DNA of 64,000 nt from Megamerina dolium (lineage: Eukaryota; Arthropoda; Insecta; Diptera; Megamerinidae). The notes under the pieces were generated by a model, which did no database searches, had not been told where the DNA came from, and saw nothing but the letters and a program-made list of their open reading frames with translations. A program made the translations under genes and the position numbers. Positions 48,001-57,797 of the stretch are shown one piece after another. Position 1 is the first letter of the stretch. Every line of letters starts with the position of its first letter. The stretch is taken from contig OY978525.1 of assembly GCA_963854835.1 (NCBI GenBank), forward strand, positions 25,381,253 to 25,445,252, read 5' to 3'.

Positions 48001-50289
48001 GCAGTGATGAGGCAAAAAATATTTACAAAGATGCTGATTGCCTGCTCTGACCAAAGACATGTGCCCTAAACTGAAATATTCCTGAATAAAAGCAGCATAC
48101 TGGACCTTTAGTTCTGGTTGACGTTCCAATTTGCGCTCGAGATTCAAGAAGCGACGAAATGCCTGTTGATAGGAGTCACCCAATAAGTCAATGTTGGATT
48201 TGGGTGGTAGACGAACAGAATAATCGCCAGTCGGTAATCGAACGTAGTTTGCCTTAAAGTGCGCCTCGCAATCCAACTCCTCTTTTGTGTGTTTGACGAT
48301 GGAGGTGTAGCAGCTCTCGAGTTCCCAAAAGCGACGAACCAGCTGATCAAGTTGGCCGTAGTTTTCATTTTCGACGGTATACGTAGACAGCGCAGACAGA
48401 GCCGATATAGTTTGTGATTGAGAATCGCCACCTGTAGCCACCCAGCCTAATTTGGTCTTCTGAAATAATGGCAGACCAGGCGCGAGCTGGATTTGACCAA
48501 CACATAAAAGCTCATAAAAGAGACTTGCCCCTATAAGCATATCGATCCGCTCAGATTTGTGAAAATTCGGGTCAGCCAATCGAATATTGGAAGGAATATT
48601 CCACGATGCAATGCTCAGAGTAAAATTGGGCTGATTTTCAGTTATACTAGGAGCCACTAAAGCTGTAATGCACGTTGAGTACTCGGAAGTTTGAGAGCGA
48701 AGATTGATGTCAACGGTGAAACCATCAGATTCGAAACTAGAATCACCAAGGCCAGTCACAGCGACAGACCACTTGGTTCTACGTAGCTGAAGCTGATGAG
48801 CAAGGCGAGATGTGATGATGTGCAACTGCGACCCGGAGTCGAGCAGTGCACGGCATGGTACCCATGTACCCACATTGTTCTTGACGTTAACAACCGCAGT
48901 AGCCAGCAGCACGACATCATAACTGAGATTCTGAGTAACCGAAGAAGTGAACGAAGAAGGTGTAAGGGCAGCCAAATTACGATGTGGCGCTTGCGAAATG
49001 GATTGCGGCGACGATTGAGGTTTCTGCTCTACTAATGCGGTTCCTTGCCTGTTTGGATTCTCAAAATGTAATAGGCTATGGTGTTTTGCACCACAGGAGC
49101 GACATAAACCAGCACTGCACGCTTTGAGTTGGTGGCCTACTCGAAGGCAATTTAAACAAAGCGAAAGCCTTTTGGCCTCCTTGAGACGTAGTTGTGGCGA
49201 CAGGTTGTTAAATCGACTGCAGCTATATATAGAATGGTCTGTGCTGTCACAAAAAACACAGCCACTGGAACCGTTAGTGGATACAAAAGATTTTCTACTG
49301 GGGTTAGCAATTTTAGTACGCTTGTCCATCTGATAAATGCGCGTGTTTGCGGCAATGGAATGCTCAACATTTTCCAGTTTCTGACAGCGTTTCTCAAGAA
49401 ATGTCGTAAATTGTTCGCATGAGGGTATGACGTCTAATGGAGCAGTCTCTTCCCACTTAGCCTGTGTTGCGGTATCCACCTTTTGGAGAAGAGTGTGTAT
49501 AATTATACAGGCTGCTATTTGCTCAGGATTGCCAATACCCTGCAATGCTCGTAAGTTAGCGTTAACTTTGTCCGACAATTCACGCAACTTCACCGCAGAA
49601 GAAGATTCCACCCTTTGAAGACCCAGAATCTCACCGATGTGTGCCTGGAAAATAAGACGTTTATTATTAAAACGTTTTTCGAGTAGCTCTATAGCAGCGA
49701 TATAATTTGATCCACTGATCTCCAACGAACGAATGGTATCTAAGGCTGCTCCCTTCAATGATGATCGCAGGTGCTGCATCTTCTCGACGTCCGTGAGATC
49801 AGGATCCTTACCAATTATAGTTGAAAACATTGAACAGAAATCGGTATATTCTGTATAGTTGCCGCTAAATGTAGGCAACTTGAGCTCAGGCAACCGTGGT
49901 CGGCTTTGCATTATAATTGTTTGCCCTTCCATTGTCTGTTCATGTCGCAAGGTTGAGCATGGTGGCATTTGCGAATGACGCTTGCTGATTTCATGCCGTA
50001 TGCGCGACCGTAGTGAAATGAGCAAATCATCGAAGCTGTTGCGAAGCTGGCCTCCAATCTCATTGAAATCTAGCTCTTCAAGGCTGTCATGAGCTGAGCC
50101 AAATGTCGTAAAAATTTGATCAAGGCTTTCCAGGCGCACATTTAAATCTGCGTCAGTGAGCAAATTTATGCGGTCACCTTCAAGAGCACGATCAATAGCC
50201 TGAGCCCTCGCATAAATTGATTGCGCCTTACGCTTGTAAAAAATTACCATGTTTTCTGGAGACAACTGTGCAGCTTGTTTTGTCGCCAT
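44986..50289 (-). CDS. BEL/Pao Gag-Pol polyprotein
   Basis: This 1767-residue frame encodes the structural and enzymatic proteins of the retrotransposon. Order: BEL-type Gag region with a LPELKLPTFSG motif (about 100-300); three zinc knuckles (C344-C347-H352-C357, C378-C381-H386-C391, C396-C399-H404-H408); aspartic protease with DSG at 484-486; reverse transcriptase with D821 and YVDD at 897-900; Pao-type RNase H with D1072, E1115, D1144 and D1190; integrase zinc finger (H1369, H1374, C1404, C1407); integrase core with D1439, D1504 and E1558; and a C-terminal domain of the DUF5641 type (about 1640-1735). All catalytic residues I can identify are present. The ATG at 50289 has A at -3 and G at +4. 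There is no frameshift between gag and pol, as is usual in BEL elements. The last ~20 codons run through the polypurine tract into the 3' LTR, where the stop lies. Confidence 0.95.
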   Translation of the reverse strand: MATKQAAQLSPENMVIFYKRKAQSIYARAQAIDRALEGDRINLLTDADLNVRLESLDQIFTTFGSAHDSLEELDFNEIGGQLRNSFDDLLISLRSRIRHEISKRHSQMPPCSTLRHEQTMEGQTIIMQSRPRLPELKLPTFSGNYTEYTDFCSMFSTIIGKDPDLTDVEKMQHLRSSLKGAALDTIRSLEISGSNYIAAIELLEKRFNNKRLIFQAHIGEILGLQRVESSSAVKLRELSDKVNANLRALQGIGNPEQIAACIIIHTLLQKVDTATQAKWEETAPLDVIPSCEQFTTFLEKRCQKLENVEHSIAANTRIYQMDKRTKIANPSRKSFVSTNGSSGCVFCDSTDHSIYSCSRFNNLSPQLRLKEAKRLSLCLNCLRVGHQLKACSAGLCRSCGAKHHSLLHFENPNRQGTALVEQKPQSSPQSISQAPHRNLAALTPSSFTSSVTQNLSYDVVLLATAVVNVKNNVGTWVPCRALLDSGSQLHIITSRLAHQLQLRRTKWSVAVTGLGDSSFESDGFTVDINLRSQTSEYSTCITALVAPSITENQPNFTLSIASWNIPSNIRLADPNFHKSERIDMLIGASLFYELLCVGQIQLAPGLPLFQKTKLGWVATGGDSQSQTISALSALSTYTVENENYGQLDQLVRRFWELESCYTSIVKHTKEELDCEAHFKANYVRLPTGDYSVRLPPKSNIDLLGDSYQQAFRRFLNLERKLERQPELKVQYAAFIQEYFSLGHMSLVRAGNQHLCKYFLPHHCVLKEDSTTTKLRVVFDGSATSSSGYSLNDVLMTGPIIQPKLFNILLRFRTFPIALTGDICKMYRCVRVSEPDSYLQCILWRDTPQQPVQIFRLDTVTYGTRPASFLSVRSMHQLAFDEQLSFPIGSEILRRDFYVDDLITGGSSVDEVKEIMDQVTHLLAKGRFKLRKWCSNNFALLQGIPPEDTETLLKFDDGSDITKTLGLIWDPASDRLLFAFSPTIAPAKHCKRSVLSTIARFYDPLGLIGPIISKAKIFLQQLWRERLDWDESLPSSLDSSWNSLCAELGRIPKLSFPRLSMPKGVVEVHGFSDASVDAYGACVYVVSGNEEERQAHLLCSKSRVAPLKTLTIPKLELSGATLLAQLIHEVSEMELFTCPFYCWSDSTVVLSWISDEPSRFQAFASNRIAAIQELTAEMEWHYVPTKLNPADILSRGASPSELIESSLWIHGPEFLAEGRNKWPMPCNMVNPLPELRKKVLLAAPRFIDITLECKYATSFTKLQHVFAYVYKFRHRIRCSGLTIDYIRRGTKLLLRTMQMASLWVDYSALQAGQCVKSSSCIASLSPFIDDHGLLRVGGRLKNSALDFDAQHPIILPRRHPVTNAVIMYFHRRNLHAGPRALLANIRLQYWPIGGRKTVSSAVSKCTICFRAKPYLAEHIMADLPDDRVNTSYAFMVTGVDFCGPFFYKSEMRNRQAIKCYICIFICFATKAVHMEIVMDLSTNAFLNALKRFILTRCRPARIWSDNATNFVGARNELADLRRLFLSDDHVKAIHEFCLDYTIDWRFIPPRSPHFGGLWEAAVKTAKHHFYRAVASSVLNFDELRTLVCHIAAIINSRPLLPLSEHPDDLDVLTPAHFIGTAPLSLFDEPDLTGLNFNRLDQWQRVSYYQQIFWARWHEEYLTLLQQRSKWRIQKLSLSVNDVVLVKDENLPPLKWPLARIVKLVSGSDGVSRVAELKTAAGVIRRAVRKLSPLPKQDEVEGRSPPTGGECLVMQPSSTANQIQAAQST
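45046..45055 (-). other. Polypurine tract (plus-strand primer)
   Basis: In sense it reads GGGGGGAGAA and lies directly against the 3' LTR, where the plus-strand primer of reverse transcription is expected. It is also coding, within the Thr-Gly-Gly-Glu stretch of the polyprotein. Confidence 0.88.
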
Positions 50290-50713
50290 GATGAAGAATG
50301 TTAACAGAACAGTAAACGGTATTTTTAGAAAAATACCAGGTTCAATAACGGGCGATTTTGCAACGGAACTATTATGTATATTACGTATATAGCAGCTTAT
50401 CGATCGACTAAGTTATGTACATGCACAGCTAAACTCTTCTATATAATGTCCTCTGTTTCAAAAAAGAATTTGCTCAATGCAAAATTATTGAAGCATTGCC
50501 GCGGTAGAATTTCAGATAAAAGAAATTAGCAATGATCGCGTTATCAGCAACAAATTACTTAGGTACAGGTATATACGTGTATATATGTACGTATGCAGGT
50601 AAGGTACAGTTTTTTATGTATACCTTCAATTTCAATAATGTTTTGTTGTTGTCGATACAACAAATCTGTTTAAAAAACGAATTAAATTAAACTAAAAAAA
50701 ACGATGATCAACG
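50290..50713 (-). other. Untranslated leader of the BEL/Pao element
   Basis: This is non-coding sequence between the primer site and the Gag-Pol ATG. It is AT-rich with no recognised motif; it presumably holds packaging signals, which I cannot identify. Confidence 0.6.
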
Positions 50714-50754
50714 AGATCAGAAGGTTGCGTGTTCATATCACGTCGGGGTCACCA
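50714..50754 (-). other. Extended primer-binding site, tRNA-Trp 3' half
   Basis: The sense strand has TGGTGACCCCGACGTGAT (50754-50737) five bases after the 5' LTR. This is the 18-nt complement of the tRNA-Trp 3' end known as the avian retrovirus primer site. The complementarity continues to 50714, through the T arm, variable loop and 3' side of the anticodon arm. On the plus strand this reads as mature tRNA-Trp ending in CCA. The only mismatch I see is at 50736, corresponding to tRNA position 58. The comparison is to the tRNA-Trp sequence from memory. Confidence 0.88.
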
Positions 50755-50759
50755 AAAAA

Positions 50760-50993
50760 TGTGTAGTCTAATCAGCGATCAAAACACGACTGACTAATAA
50801 TTGCTACTTATAAAATTAAAGACCTCAAATAAAAGAACCGTAAATAAAATATTACATAGGTAAATATATGTATATAGATGCACATATGTATATATATGTG
50901 TATTGATGGTATTTAGCGCCTCGGCCACGCTGTCTACGTTGACTGCGCTGCTTGGATTTGGTTTGCTGTTGACGATGGCTGCATAACCAAACA
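50760..50993 (-). repeat. 5' LTR of the BEL/Pao element
   Basis: Read on the minus strand it starts TGTTTGG and ends ACACA. It is identical to the copy at 44812-45045. A sense TCAGTC (50793-50788) matches the fly initiator consensus, with TATAAG about 20 nt upstream; this is a possible promoter but is not demonstrated. Confidence 0.95.
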
Positions 50994-50998
50994 GTTAC
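50994..50998. repeat. Target-site duplication GTTAC, right copy
   Basis: This is the partner of the copy at 44807-44811. Confidence 0.93.
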
Positions 50999-51189
50999 GA
51001 TGTAGATTTTTGAAAAAAAAAATATATATGATGAATGATACGAGTGGAATAGAAATACAACAGCATCATGGAAGTCTATGAAATATAGTTTGGAAGAAAT
51101 TAATGGATGTGTTACAAAGTTGGTTGCATTAGAATCGAGACTATGTTGATTTAAGAAATGCATTGAACAAAAATAAATGAAATTTTATA

Positions 51190-52575
51190 TGTGAATGCAA
51201 TGACTTGATATTTTGTATTTGATACTATTTAATCGAAACCCAATATGCACAAAGTTTCAGTAGAATGCGTTGATAAATAATTGTAGCTTTCATACAAATT
51301 TAAAGATTTTAATTTAAAAAATTAACATTTCGTATGAGGGCTATGTCGATTTATGAAGAGAATAACTTTAAAATTTTGCATCATTTACTATTTTGTAGAA
51401 AAACTAAAATCCACACAGTTTCAGAGAAATACATTGAAAAATTTTCTTTTAAAAAATGGACATATTGCTTGAAGACTACATTCATTTGTAAACCTATTGC
51501 AACGAAATTTTGTAATAATTACTATTTTGATTAAAAAATATAATATACAAAGTTTCAGAATGATATAATCAAAAATAATGGTATCTTCCATACAAATTAA
51601 AAAATTTTAGTTTCAAAAATGAACATTTTGTATGTGGACTATGTCAATTTATGTAGAGAATGATTTTAAATTTTGCATTAATTATTATTTTGTCGAAAAA
51701 CTAAGATCCACACAATTTCAGAGGGATACATTGAAAAAGAATGCTAAGTTCCATACAAATTTAATGATTTAAAATATGAACATTTTGCTTAAAGACTACG
51801 TTTATTTGTAAATGTATTGCATTTAAATTTTGTAATGATTACTATTTTGGTTAAAAAATATGATATACAAAATTTGAGAATAATACATTTAAAAATAATA
51901 TTAAAATTAAATTATTTTCATTTAAAAAATGAAAATTTTGTATGAGGATTATGTTCATTTATAAACGAAATGAATTAAAATTTTGAAATGAAGACTATTA
52001 TTTTTTCAAAAAACTAAAATCCAAATAGTTTCAAACTAATGCATACGAATTTAACAATTTTCGTTTAAAAAATAAACATTTTGTATGGGAACTATCTTTG
52101 TTTATGAACGGAATGACTTTAAATTTTACTGTGAGTACTATTATTAGTAAAAACTAAGCTTCACATAATTTCAAAATTATAGTTAAAAAAATAATGTTAC
52201 CTTCCATACAAATTTAATGATTTTTGTTTAAAAAATGTGAATTTTGTTTGGGGAATATGTTTGTTTACGAACGTAACATTTTAAAATTTTACCATAAATA
52301 CAAGTTTTCTTAAAAAATAAGATCCATAACTATTTATTAATATAATGGTTACTTATATACGAACATGACGATATTTATTTTTTCCAATTTACTATGGCGA
52401 CTATGTTAATATACAAACAGAATGACTTCAAATTTTGTACCGAGTAATATTTTGACGAAAAACTAAAATGTATTAAGTTTCAGAATTATGCATTGAAAAA
52501 TAAAGGTATTTCCCATACAAATTTAATGATTTTTTATCTTGAAAATGAATATTTTGTACGAGAACTATATATTTA
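51190..52575 (+). repeat. F4 tandem array (~150-bp monomer, ~9 copies)
   Basis: An AACATTTTGTATGAGGAC-like core followed by TATGTTCATTTATGAACG-like sequence recurs near 51328, 51465, 51624, 51780, 51931, 52076, 52230, 52390 and 52549. Between the cores lie AAAACTAAAATCCACA and TTCCATACAAATTTAA segments. It starts about 190 bp beyond the BEL element. Confidence 0.82.
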
Positions 52576-52890
52576 TAACTATGGTGTATTATTTTGAACA
52601 CTGCCACTGCCCATCTTCAAGACGAAGTAAAAAAAAAACTTAGTCCTTACTAAAAATCTTCCAAAACCCGTTTTCAACTAATGTAATTGCCATATATCAT
52701 ATGGCACTATTTACTCTCGAACTATGTTTACTTATAAAAAGAATAAATCTATAGTGTCTTATTTTGAGCACTGCCACTGCCCATCTTCAAGACTATGAAA
52801 AAATAAACTAAGTACTTACTAAATATCTTCCAAAACCCGTTTTGAACTAATGTAATTGCCATATTTCATATGGCACCATTTACTCTCGCA
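52576..52890 (+). repeat. 170-bp tandem duplication
   Basis: Two copies offset by 170 bp share CACTGCCACTGCCCATCTTC and CTTCCAAAACCCGTTTT. Each ends with a palindromic GCCATAT-nnn-ATATGGC (52689-52705 and 52858-52874). Confidence 0.85.
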
Positions 52891-54512
52891 TCAATATTTG
52901 CATACAAACAAATTTATTGCATGCATATTTATCAATAAATACTGTCTGTATCATTTATGTCTGTTTTATATCAATACTTGACATAGATTCCAACTTATAG
53001 TACAGTTCGTGCAATTGATAATTTGTTACAAGAACAAAAATGAAAGAAGAGCAAAAATTAGAAATTGTTTTCAAATGACAACTCTGACTATTTTAGCATA
53101 TGTAATTATTAACATTGTTGTTTTTATCGTATCCATTAGCTACCTACTTTTACTTTTGCCGATAATGATGATGAGATACTATTGACAGCAATTGTCACAG
53201 CTTATCTCTGTACAGTACGAATATGATATGTAGTATAATGTTGATGACAAACGTGTATTTGTTGTGTTCAATATTAAGTCAGTCAATATGTAAACTTAAA
53301 AAAAAAAACAAAAACAACATTCACTACAATCCGAATAAAGCATTGTGGATAAGCTGTCAAAGGAATCAATATAGTAGTTTGTAATATTCATTATACCATA
53401 TTTGTAGATGGAGAATAAAGATAGAATGAGATATTTATAGGCAATTTAATATAAAATTTGTGAAAACTCATAATACAATTATTTCTATGAAATTTTCAAT
53501 TATTTGCGAGCCATTCAATGGCATGTTGATAGGTGTATGTGCATAAAGAAGCAGTTGTTTGTAAGAAAAGTCCTCAGACGACCTTTTTTTATTAAGTTAT
53601 GGGCTTTATATTGACCGAAGAAAAATTATCAAACATTTCTTAAATATAAGATTGAATATTTTCCAATAAAAACCTCAGCGCAGCTACCACCAATTTTAAA
53701 TAATATATACTAATAAATTTTATTAGAAAACGTATAACTAAATAACAATAGTAGATACTAAGCAAAGTTACTCGTACATGCCACAAATTTCAATCTATTA
53801 CAAATATATGTTACTTACAACAAATAAATATGTATTATATTTACATATAAAGGTACTTGTACTACCACGTATGGTATATGAGCTTGCTGTACATATTTTT
53901 TTTTTTTTAATACTTCAACAAGGATTTCAATTCATTTTGCTTCTTCAGAAAATATTGCATGTATTGCATATGTATGCATTTGTATTTAGTAAACAACATG
54001 TCTTCTCAATTTTTGCTGGTTTAGCAGCTGTTTATATCATACAAATATTGAATATATAATAATAAATAAAAAAATATAAAATAGAAATATTGTATTTGCA
54101 GATGTTATATAAAATAAAATGTATGCACATATTGTACAAAAAAAAAAAAACGCATCTGAATACAATGCAAGATTCATAACTTTTTCTTTTTTATTATCGT
54201 GTATGAATTCTTCAAATATATTAAGTTGCAAAGATGTGATTTTCATGTTGCTACGATTGCAATGAATCTAATCGATTCACACAACATGCAACCGCCAACC
54301 ATCTAACTACCAACCAAGCAAACAACAAAATATCATGTCGATGGTTATATGTATATATTTATTATCTATGAATATGTTTTGTGATAACAATTTTCATAAT
54401 GGAGACTAAGAGTGAGCTGGAGAAGAAAAAATACTTCGAGAAACTGAGCTTTAGTAGTATGAAATTTGAAGAAATATTGAAGAAAATATCAAAGAATATC
54501 AAAGGTTCTCAA
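52891..54512. other. AT-rich non-coding
   Basis: Homopolymer-rich; the frame at 53778-54059 is AT-driven. Nothing recognised. Confidence 0.6.
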
Positions 54513-54977
54513 GTACTTGGTCTTTCCACCGGAGGTTAGATCTTTCTCTTCTGCGTCGTCCTCCAGCGGGTTCCAAATATAAACCTTCTTAGCTGGAGCG
54601 TGTTCTTCCATTCGCTCGACATGACCTAGCCAGCGCAGCCGCTGGATTTTGATGCGCTTTACTATGTCAATATCGGCATACAGCTCATACAGCTCATGGT
54701 TCTACCTTATTCGGTACTCGCCACCAACGCAAATAGGTCCAAAGATCTTGCGTAGGACTTTTCTCTCGAAAACTCTAAGAATTCGCTCATCCGAGGTGGA
54801 AATTGTCCAGGCTTCAGTGCCATATATTAGGACAGGCATGATGAGAGACTTGTAGAGTGTAGTTTTAGTTCTTCGAGAGAGGGCTCGACTTCTCAATACA
54901 ATACAAATATCCATTTTAAATATGGTTGTCCCAGGCGGAGGGTTCCTTAAGTTATGGAGCCAGAAAGTTTTAAACAA
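54513..54977 (-). mobile_element. RTE-like LINE fragment (RT C-terminus)
   Basis: The minus strand encodes the end of a reverse transcriptase: RALSRRTKTTLYKSLIMPVL, YGTEAWTISTSDE, RVFERKVLRKIFGPICVGGE, then after a stop near 54702 HELYELYADIDIVKRIKIQR and LRWLGHVERMEEHAPAKK. It is the same family as the 20.2-kb insertion and includes the part missing there. The 3' UTR and tail are absent, so it is truncated at both ends. It is a dead copy. Confidence 0.85.
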
Positions 54978-55935
54978 TTTTCCGACTTCATATGGGAGCT
55001 ACAATAAATAATGGACGTGGCTCTTCCACTTTGTGCAAAGTTTTGGCGCTCTACAATAATTATCTACACGGCAGATATTGTTATTGTAGATAAAATACTA
55101 TGCTAGGCTGGGTTAATATTTTCACATATGCCGAGGTTACTCTCTTTGATAAATTTGTGTGGGCGCGATATTTAACCTATCATTTCCATTATTAGTAGCG
55201 TTCATACTGTTGGAACATAGTTACCTCATACAAAATTTCAGTGAAATATGTCAATATTTGTTCAAGTCATCGTGAGAACTAAGCCAGTGACAACTGGTGG
55301 ACAGACCTACGGATTTACGGAAACCTTTAAATCGACCTTTCTTCAAGTAGTTCCAATCTGTGCAGGGTTAAAAGAGGTGATGTTATAAAAAAAAGCTCTG
55401 AAGAACCTCAGGCGAACTACTTATAGGAAACTCAAATATGAGCGCTCAGAAATAGGATTCATAAAAGTGTGCAACTAGGAGTTCTTTTCATAGGACTCCT
55501 AAAATTATTCTTAATAGCCACAAAAAGGATCGCTTATGGAGATAACTCTTAAAATACTCAAAATATAAGAACGTTTTTGGAGCATTCTAAACAACTGGAA
55601 AACGCATATTTTATGGGAGATATAACGGCTATTTAGCACTGCTTATACTTCGATAGGTTTATTTGGCCCCACCCCCTGATTCAGAAAAGACCTCAATGTG
55701 TTTATATTTCAAACATTGTTTTTTGTAATCCAGAAAAGTATTTTTAGCAGTTTTTTAGAGCTCTGTTAGAGCACATAAAATTAATCTGAAAAGGCTTTTC
55801 TGAAAGTTATTTAGAAATCTTTCTGATGAACCAGCTTAATCGAAAAAGGACTTCATTTCTGAGGATTTTCGGATACTTGTTTTGAGCTCCGAAAAAGGAA
55901 TCAGAAAAATATATTTTCTGACTCTTATGGTTTGC
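54978..55935. other. Non-coding, mixed composition, unresolved
   Basis: Less AT-rich than average; possibly old transposon debris with no readable frame. Confidence 0.45.
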
Positions 55936-56146
55936 TGAGTCTTATTCCAATACTGTTGTATGCATTCTATGGACAGTATTGGAAAGGGATGTACAAATTC
56001 GAACAGCAGGACTATTGTGGCGTCACCTTTTTGGAGATTATGTCGCAGAGATCTTTCAAAACCTGCGTCAACTTTTTATTATCAAAAGAATTGCCGCCAA
56101 CTCCTTGTCGGCCGGTGGGTGCATGAAAGGGGTTACTTCGAATTAT
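55936..56146 (-). mobile_element. tRNA-SINE, old body fragment
   Basis: It aligns with the SINE body (TTCCAATACTGTTGT, GGACAGTATTGG, GAATTGCCGCCAA, CGGCCGGTGGGTGC) but is strongly diverged. The tRNA head is absent. Confidence 0.65.
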
Positions 56147-56217
56147 AGGTGAAATTATCCCTACTTTCAGTACTATCAAATATCCAATTATTAAGGAAGA
56201 TTATTAAGCGCTTTTTG

Positions 56218-56433
56218 ACAGAGCTTGTCTTCCATTACTCTTGTGCGTGTTAAATTTTGGACAGTATTAGAAGGGACCTTCTCATTTTAGTCGGTTCCGA
56301 ACGGCAGAACTTTTGCGACATCACTTTTTCTGAGCTTTGTCACAGAGTTCACTTAGAAGCTTTTCCATGGCAAATTTTTACTTTCGGAAGAATTGCCAAT
56401 TGCTCGCCGATAGGTGAGCCGTTCGAAAAAACG
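56218..56433 (-). mobile_element. tRNA-SINE, head-truncated copy
   Basis: The body is present (TTTTGGACAGTATTAGAAGG; GGTTCCGAACGGCAGAAC). It ends at CCGTTCGAAAAAACGG, before the tRNA-like part. It lies 70 bp from another fragment of the same orientation. Confidence 0.85.
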
Positions 56434-56495
56434 GCGAAGGCGTAATTTAAATAAAATTTCCTTTCGATATTATTGCAAAACAATTTTCGACATTA

Positions 56496-57797
56496 ATTCA
56501 TACCACCTTAATTCATGTAACAGCCACAACTACCCACAATAATATTCCATTCCATATTTAATGAAATACAAATATTTCCAAATATGCTATATTTTGGAAA
56601 TCTTTTTAAATTTTAAAAATATAAAAATACATACATATACCGAAATAACGAAAAATCATACTTATATTTGTGTAATAGTTGAAATTGTCACGGAATACAT
56701 TCTCAATGTTAAAGTATATTCGTTTGTAATATGTATTTGTATTTATTGTGGGAATTGTTGCGAATCCCAAGTGAGAAGATGATGTTGAGAAATTGTTACA
56801 CATAAAAACCAACAAACATAACATCTCAAGAGCTCATCAGAACATAAAAATCATTCGTATATTTGCGCAGCAGCTACAAAAGACGTGAGCTTAATGTGAA
56901 TGAGTATTTTTCATTGAAAAAGACACTTACAAGTGTACTACTCTCGTACATGGTACATGTATTTTCTAATATTTTGCAAAAAAAAAAAAAAAATATTTGT
57001 GTTCAACGAAATAAAATATAAAATTATATTTATATACGCACACAACAGTACTGCAAATTTTTATATCTTCTTCATTGATTATAAACTAGTATATTTTATT
57101 TGTTCAACCACGGAAGCTGAACGCGCTCATTGATGAAGTGAAGGTGATTGTAAAATTTTCAATAAATTTCATTATATTTTGAAAATGAAGTATTTCTATT
57201 ATTTTGCATTTGTTATCATACAAAAAAAATTTTTTTTGTTTGTTTGTGTTCATGTATTCACCCTCAATACACTAATACAATATTATAAGTAGGTGGTTTT
57301 CATCAAGTGGAAAACCACAGCAGCAAAAAAAAAAAAAAGAAGAAGAGAAAAAAAAATCAAATATGCAGATTTCATTTTAATGAAAAAGTTGATAACTAAT
57401 ATACTATACTAGTTTCAAGAGTTGCAGTTGCAATTGCATTTGCAACAAACTATTTGGGGTAAACCGCAAAAAGACTAACAATTGAAAATAGGAGACAACA
57501 AAATAGCAACACTAACATTCAATTTGTTTTCAAAACAATTTATTTGCTTTATCTTTGTGTGTGGAGAGGAGAGTTTTAAACTTTGCGTAACCATAAAATT
57601 TTGGTCAGCTCTGATTTTGCAATGTGGAAAAATTCAAGTACTAAAAAGTATTACAAATTAAAATACTGCGCAGAGCCGAACAATGAAAACAGTAGTCAAA
57701 AACAACAACAATTTCCGATATGGAGCCTTTGAGATATAAGCTTTTCATTAAAAAAAACGTTTTTTTTTTTCAAAAGATTTCATTAAAAATTAATACC
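56496..57797. other. AT-rich non-coding
   Basis: It contains a 9-bp inverted repeat GTGGTTTTC/GAAAACCAC (57293-57301, 57310-57318) and A runs. Nothing else. Confidence 0.6.

Larger units (their letters stand above)
44812..50993 (-). mobile_element. Complete BEL/Pao LTR retrotransposon
   Basis: The element has all parts of an autonomous LTR retrotransposon: two LTRs of 234 bp that are identical base for base by eye, TG...CA termini, a 5-bp duplication GTTAC on both sides, a primer-binding site inside the 5' LTR, a polypurine tract abutting the 3' LTR and a single open Gag-Pol frame. Domain order (Gag, protease, RT, RNase H, integrase) and the BEL-type Gag, protease and C-terminal domains place it in BEL/Pao. 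No envelope-like frame follows pol. Its coding part is visibly richer in G+C than the surrounding DNA. Identical LTRs and an unbroken frame imply a recent insertion; whether it is active cannot be told from sequence. Confidence 0.96.

Noticed and set aside
45526..49618. Many plus- and minus-strand frames inside the BEL coding region
   Set aside because: Shadows of the 1767-codon frame with no independent motif.
50714..50754. Fragment of a genuine tRNA-Trp gene
   Set aside because: It ends in CCA, lacks the 5' half and sits exactly at the primer-site position of the BEL element.
57293..57318. 9-bp hairpin as a microRNA precursor
   Set aside because: The stem is far too short for a precursor.
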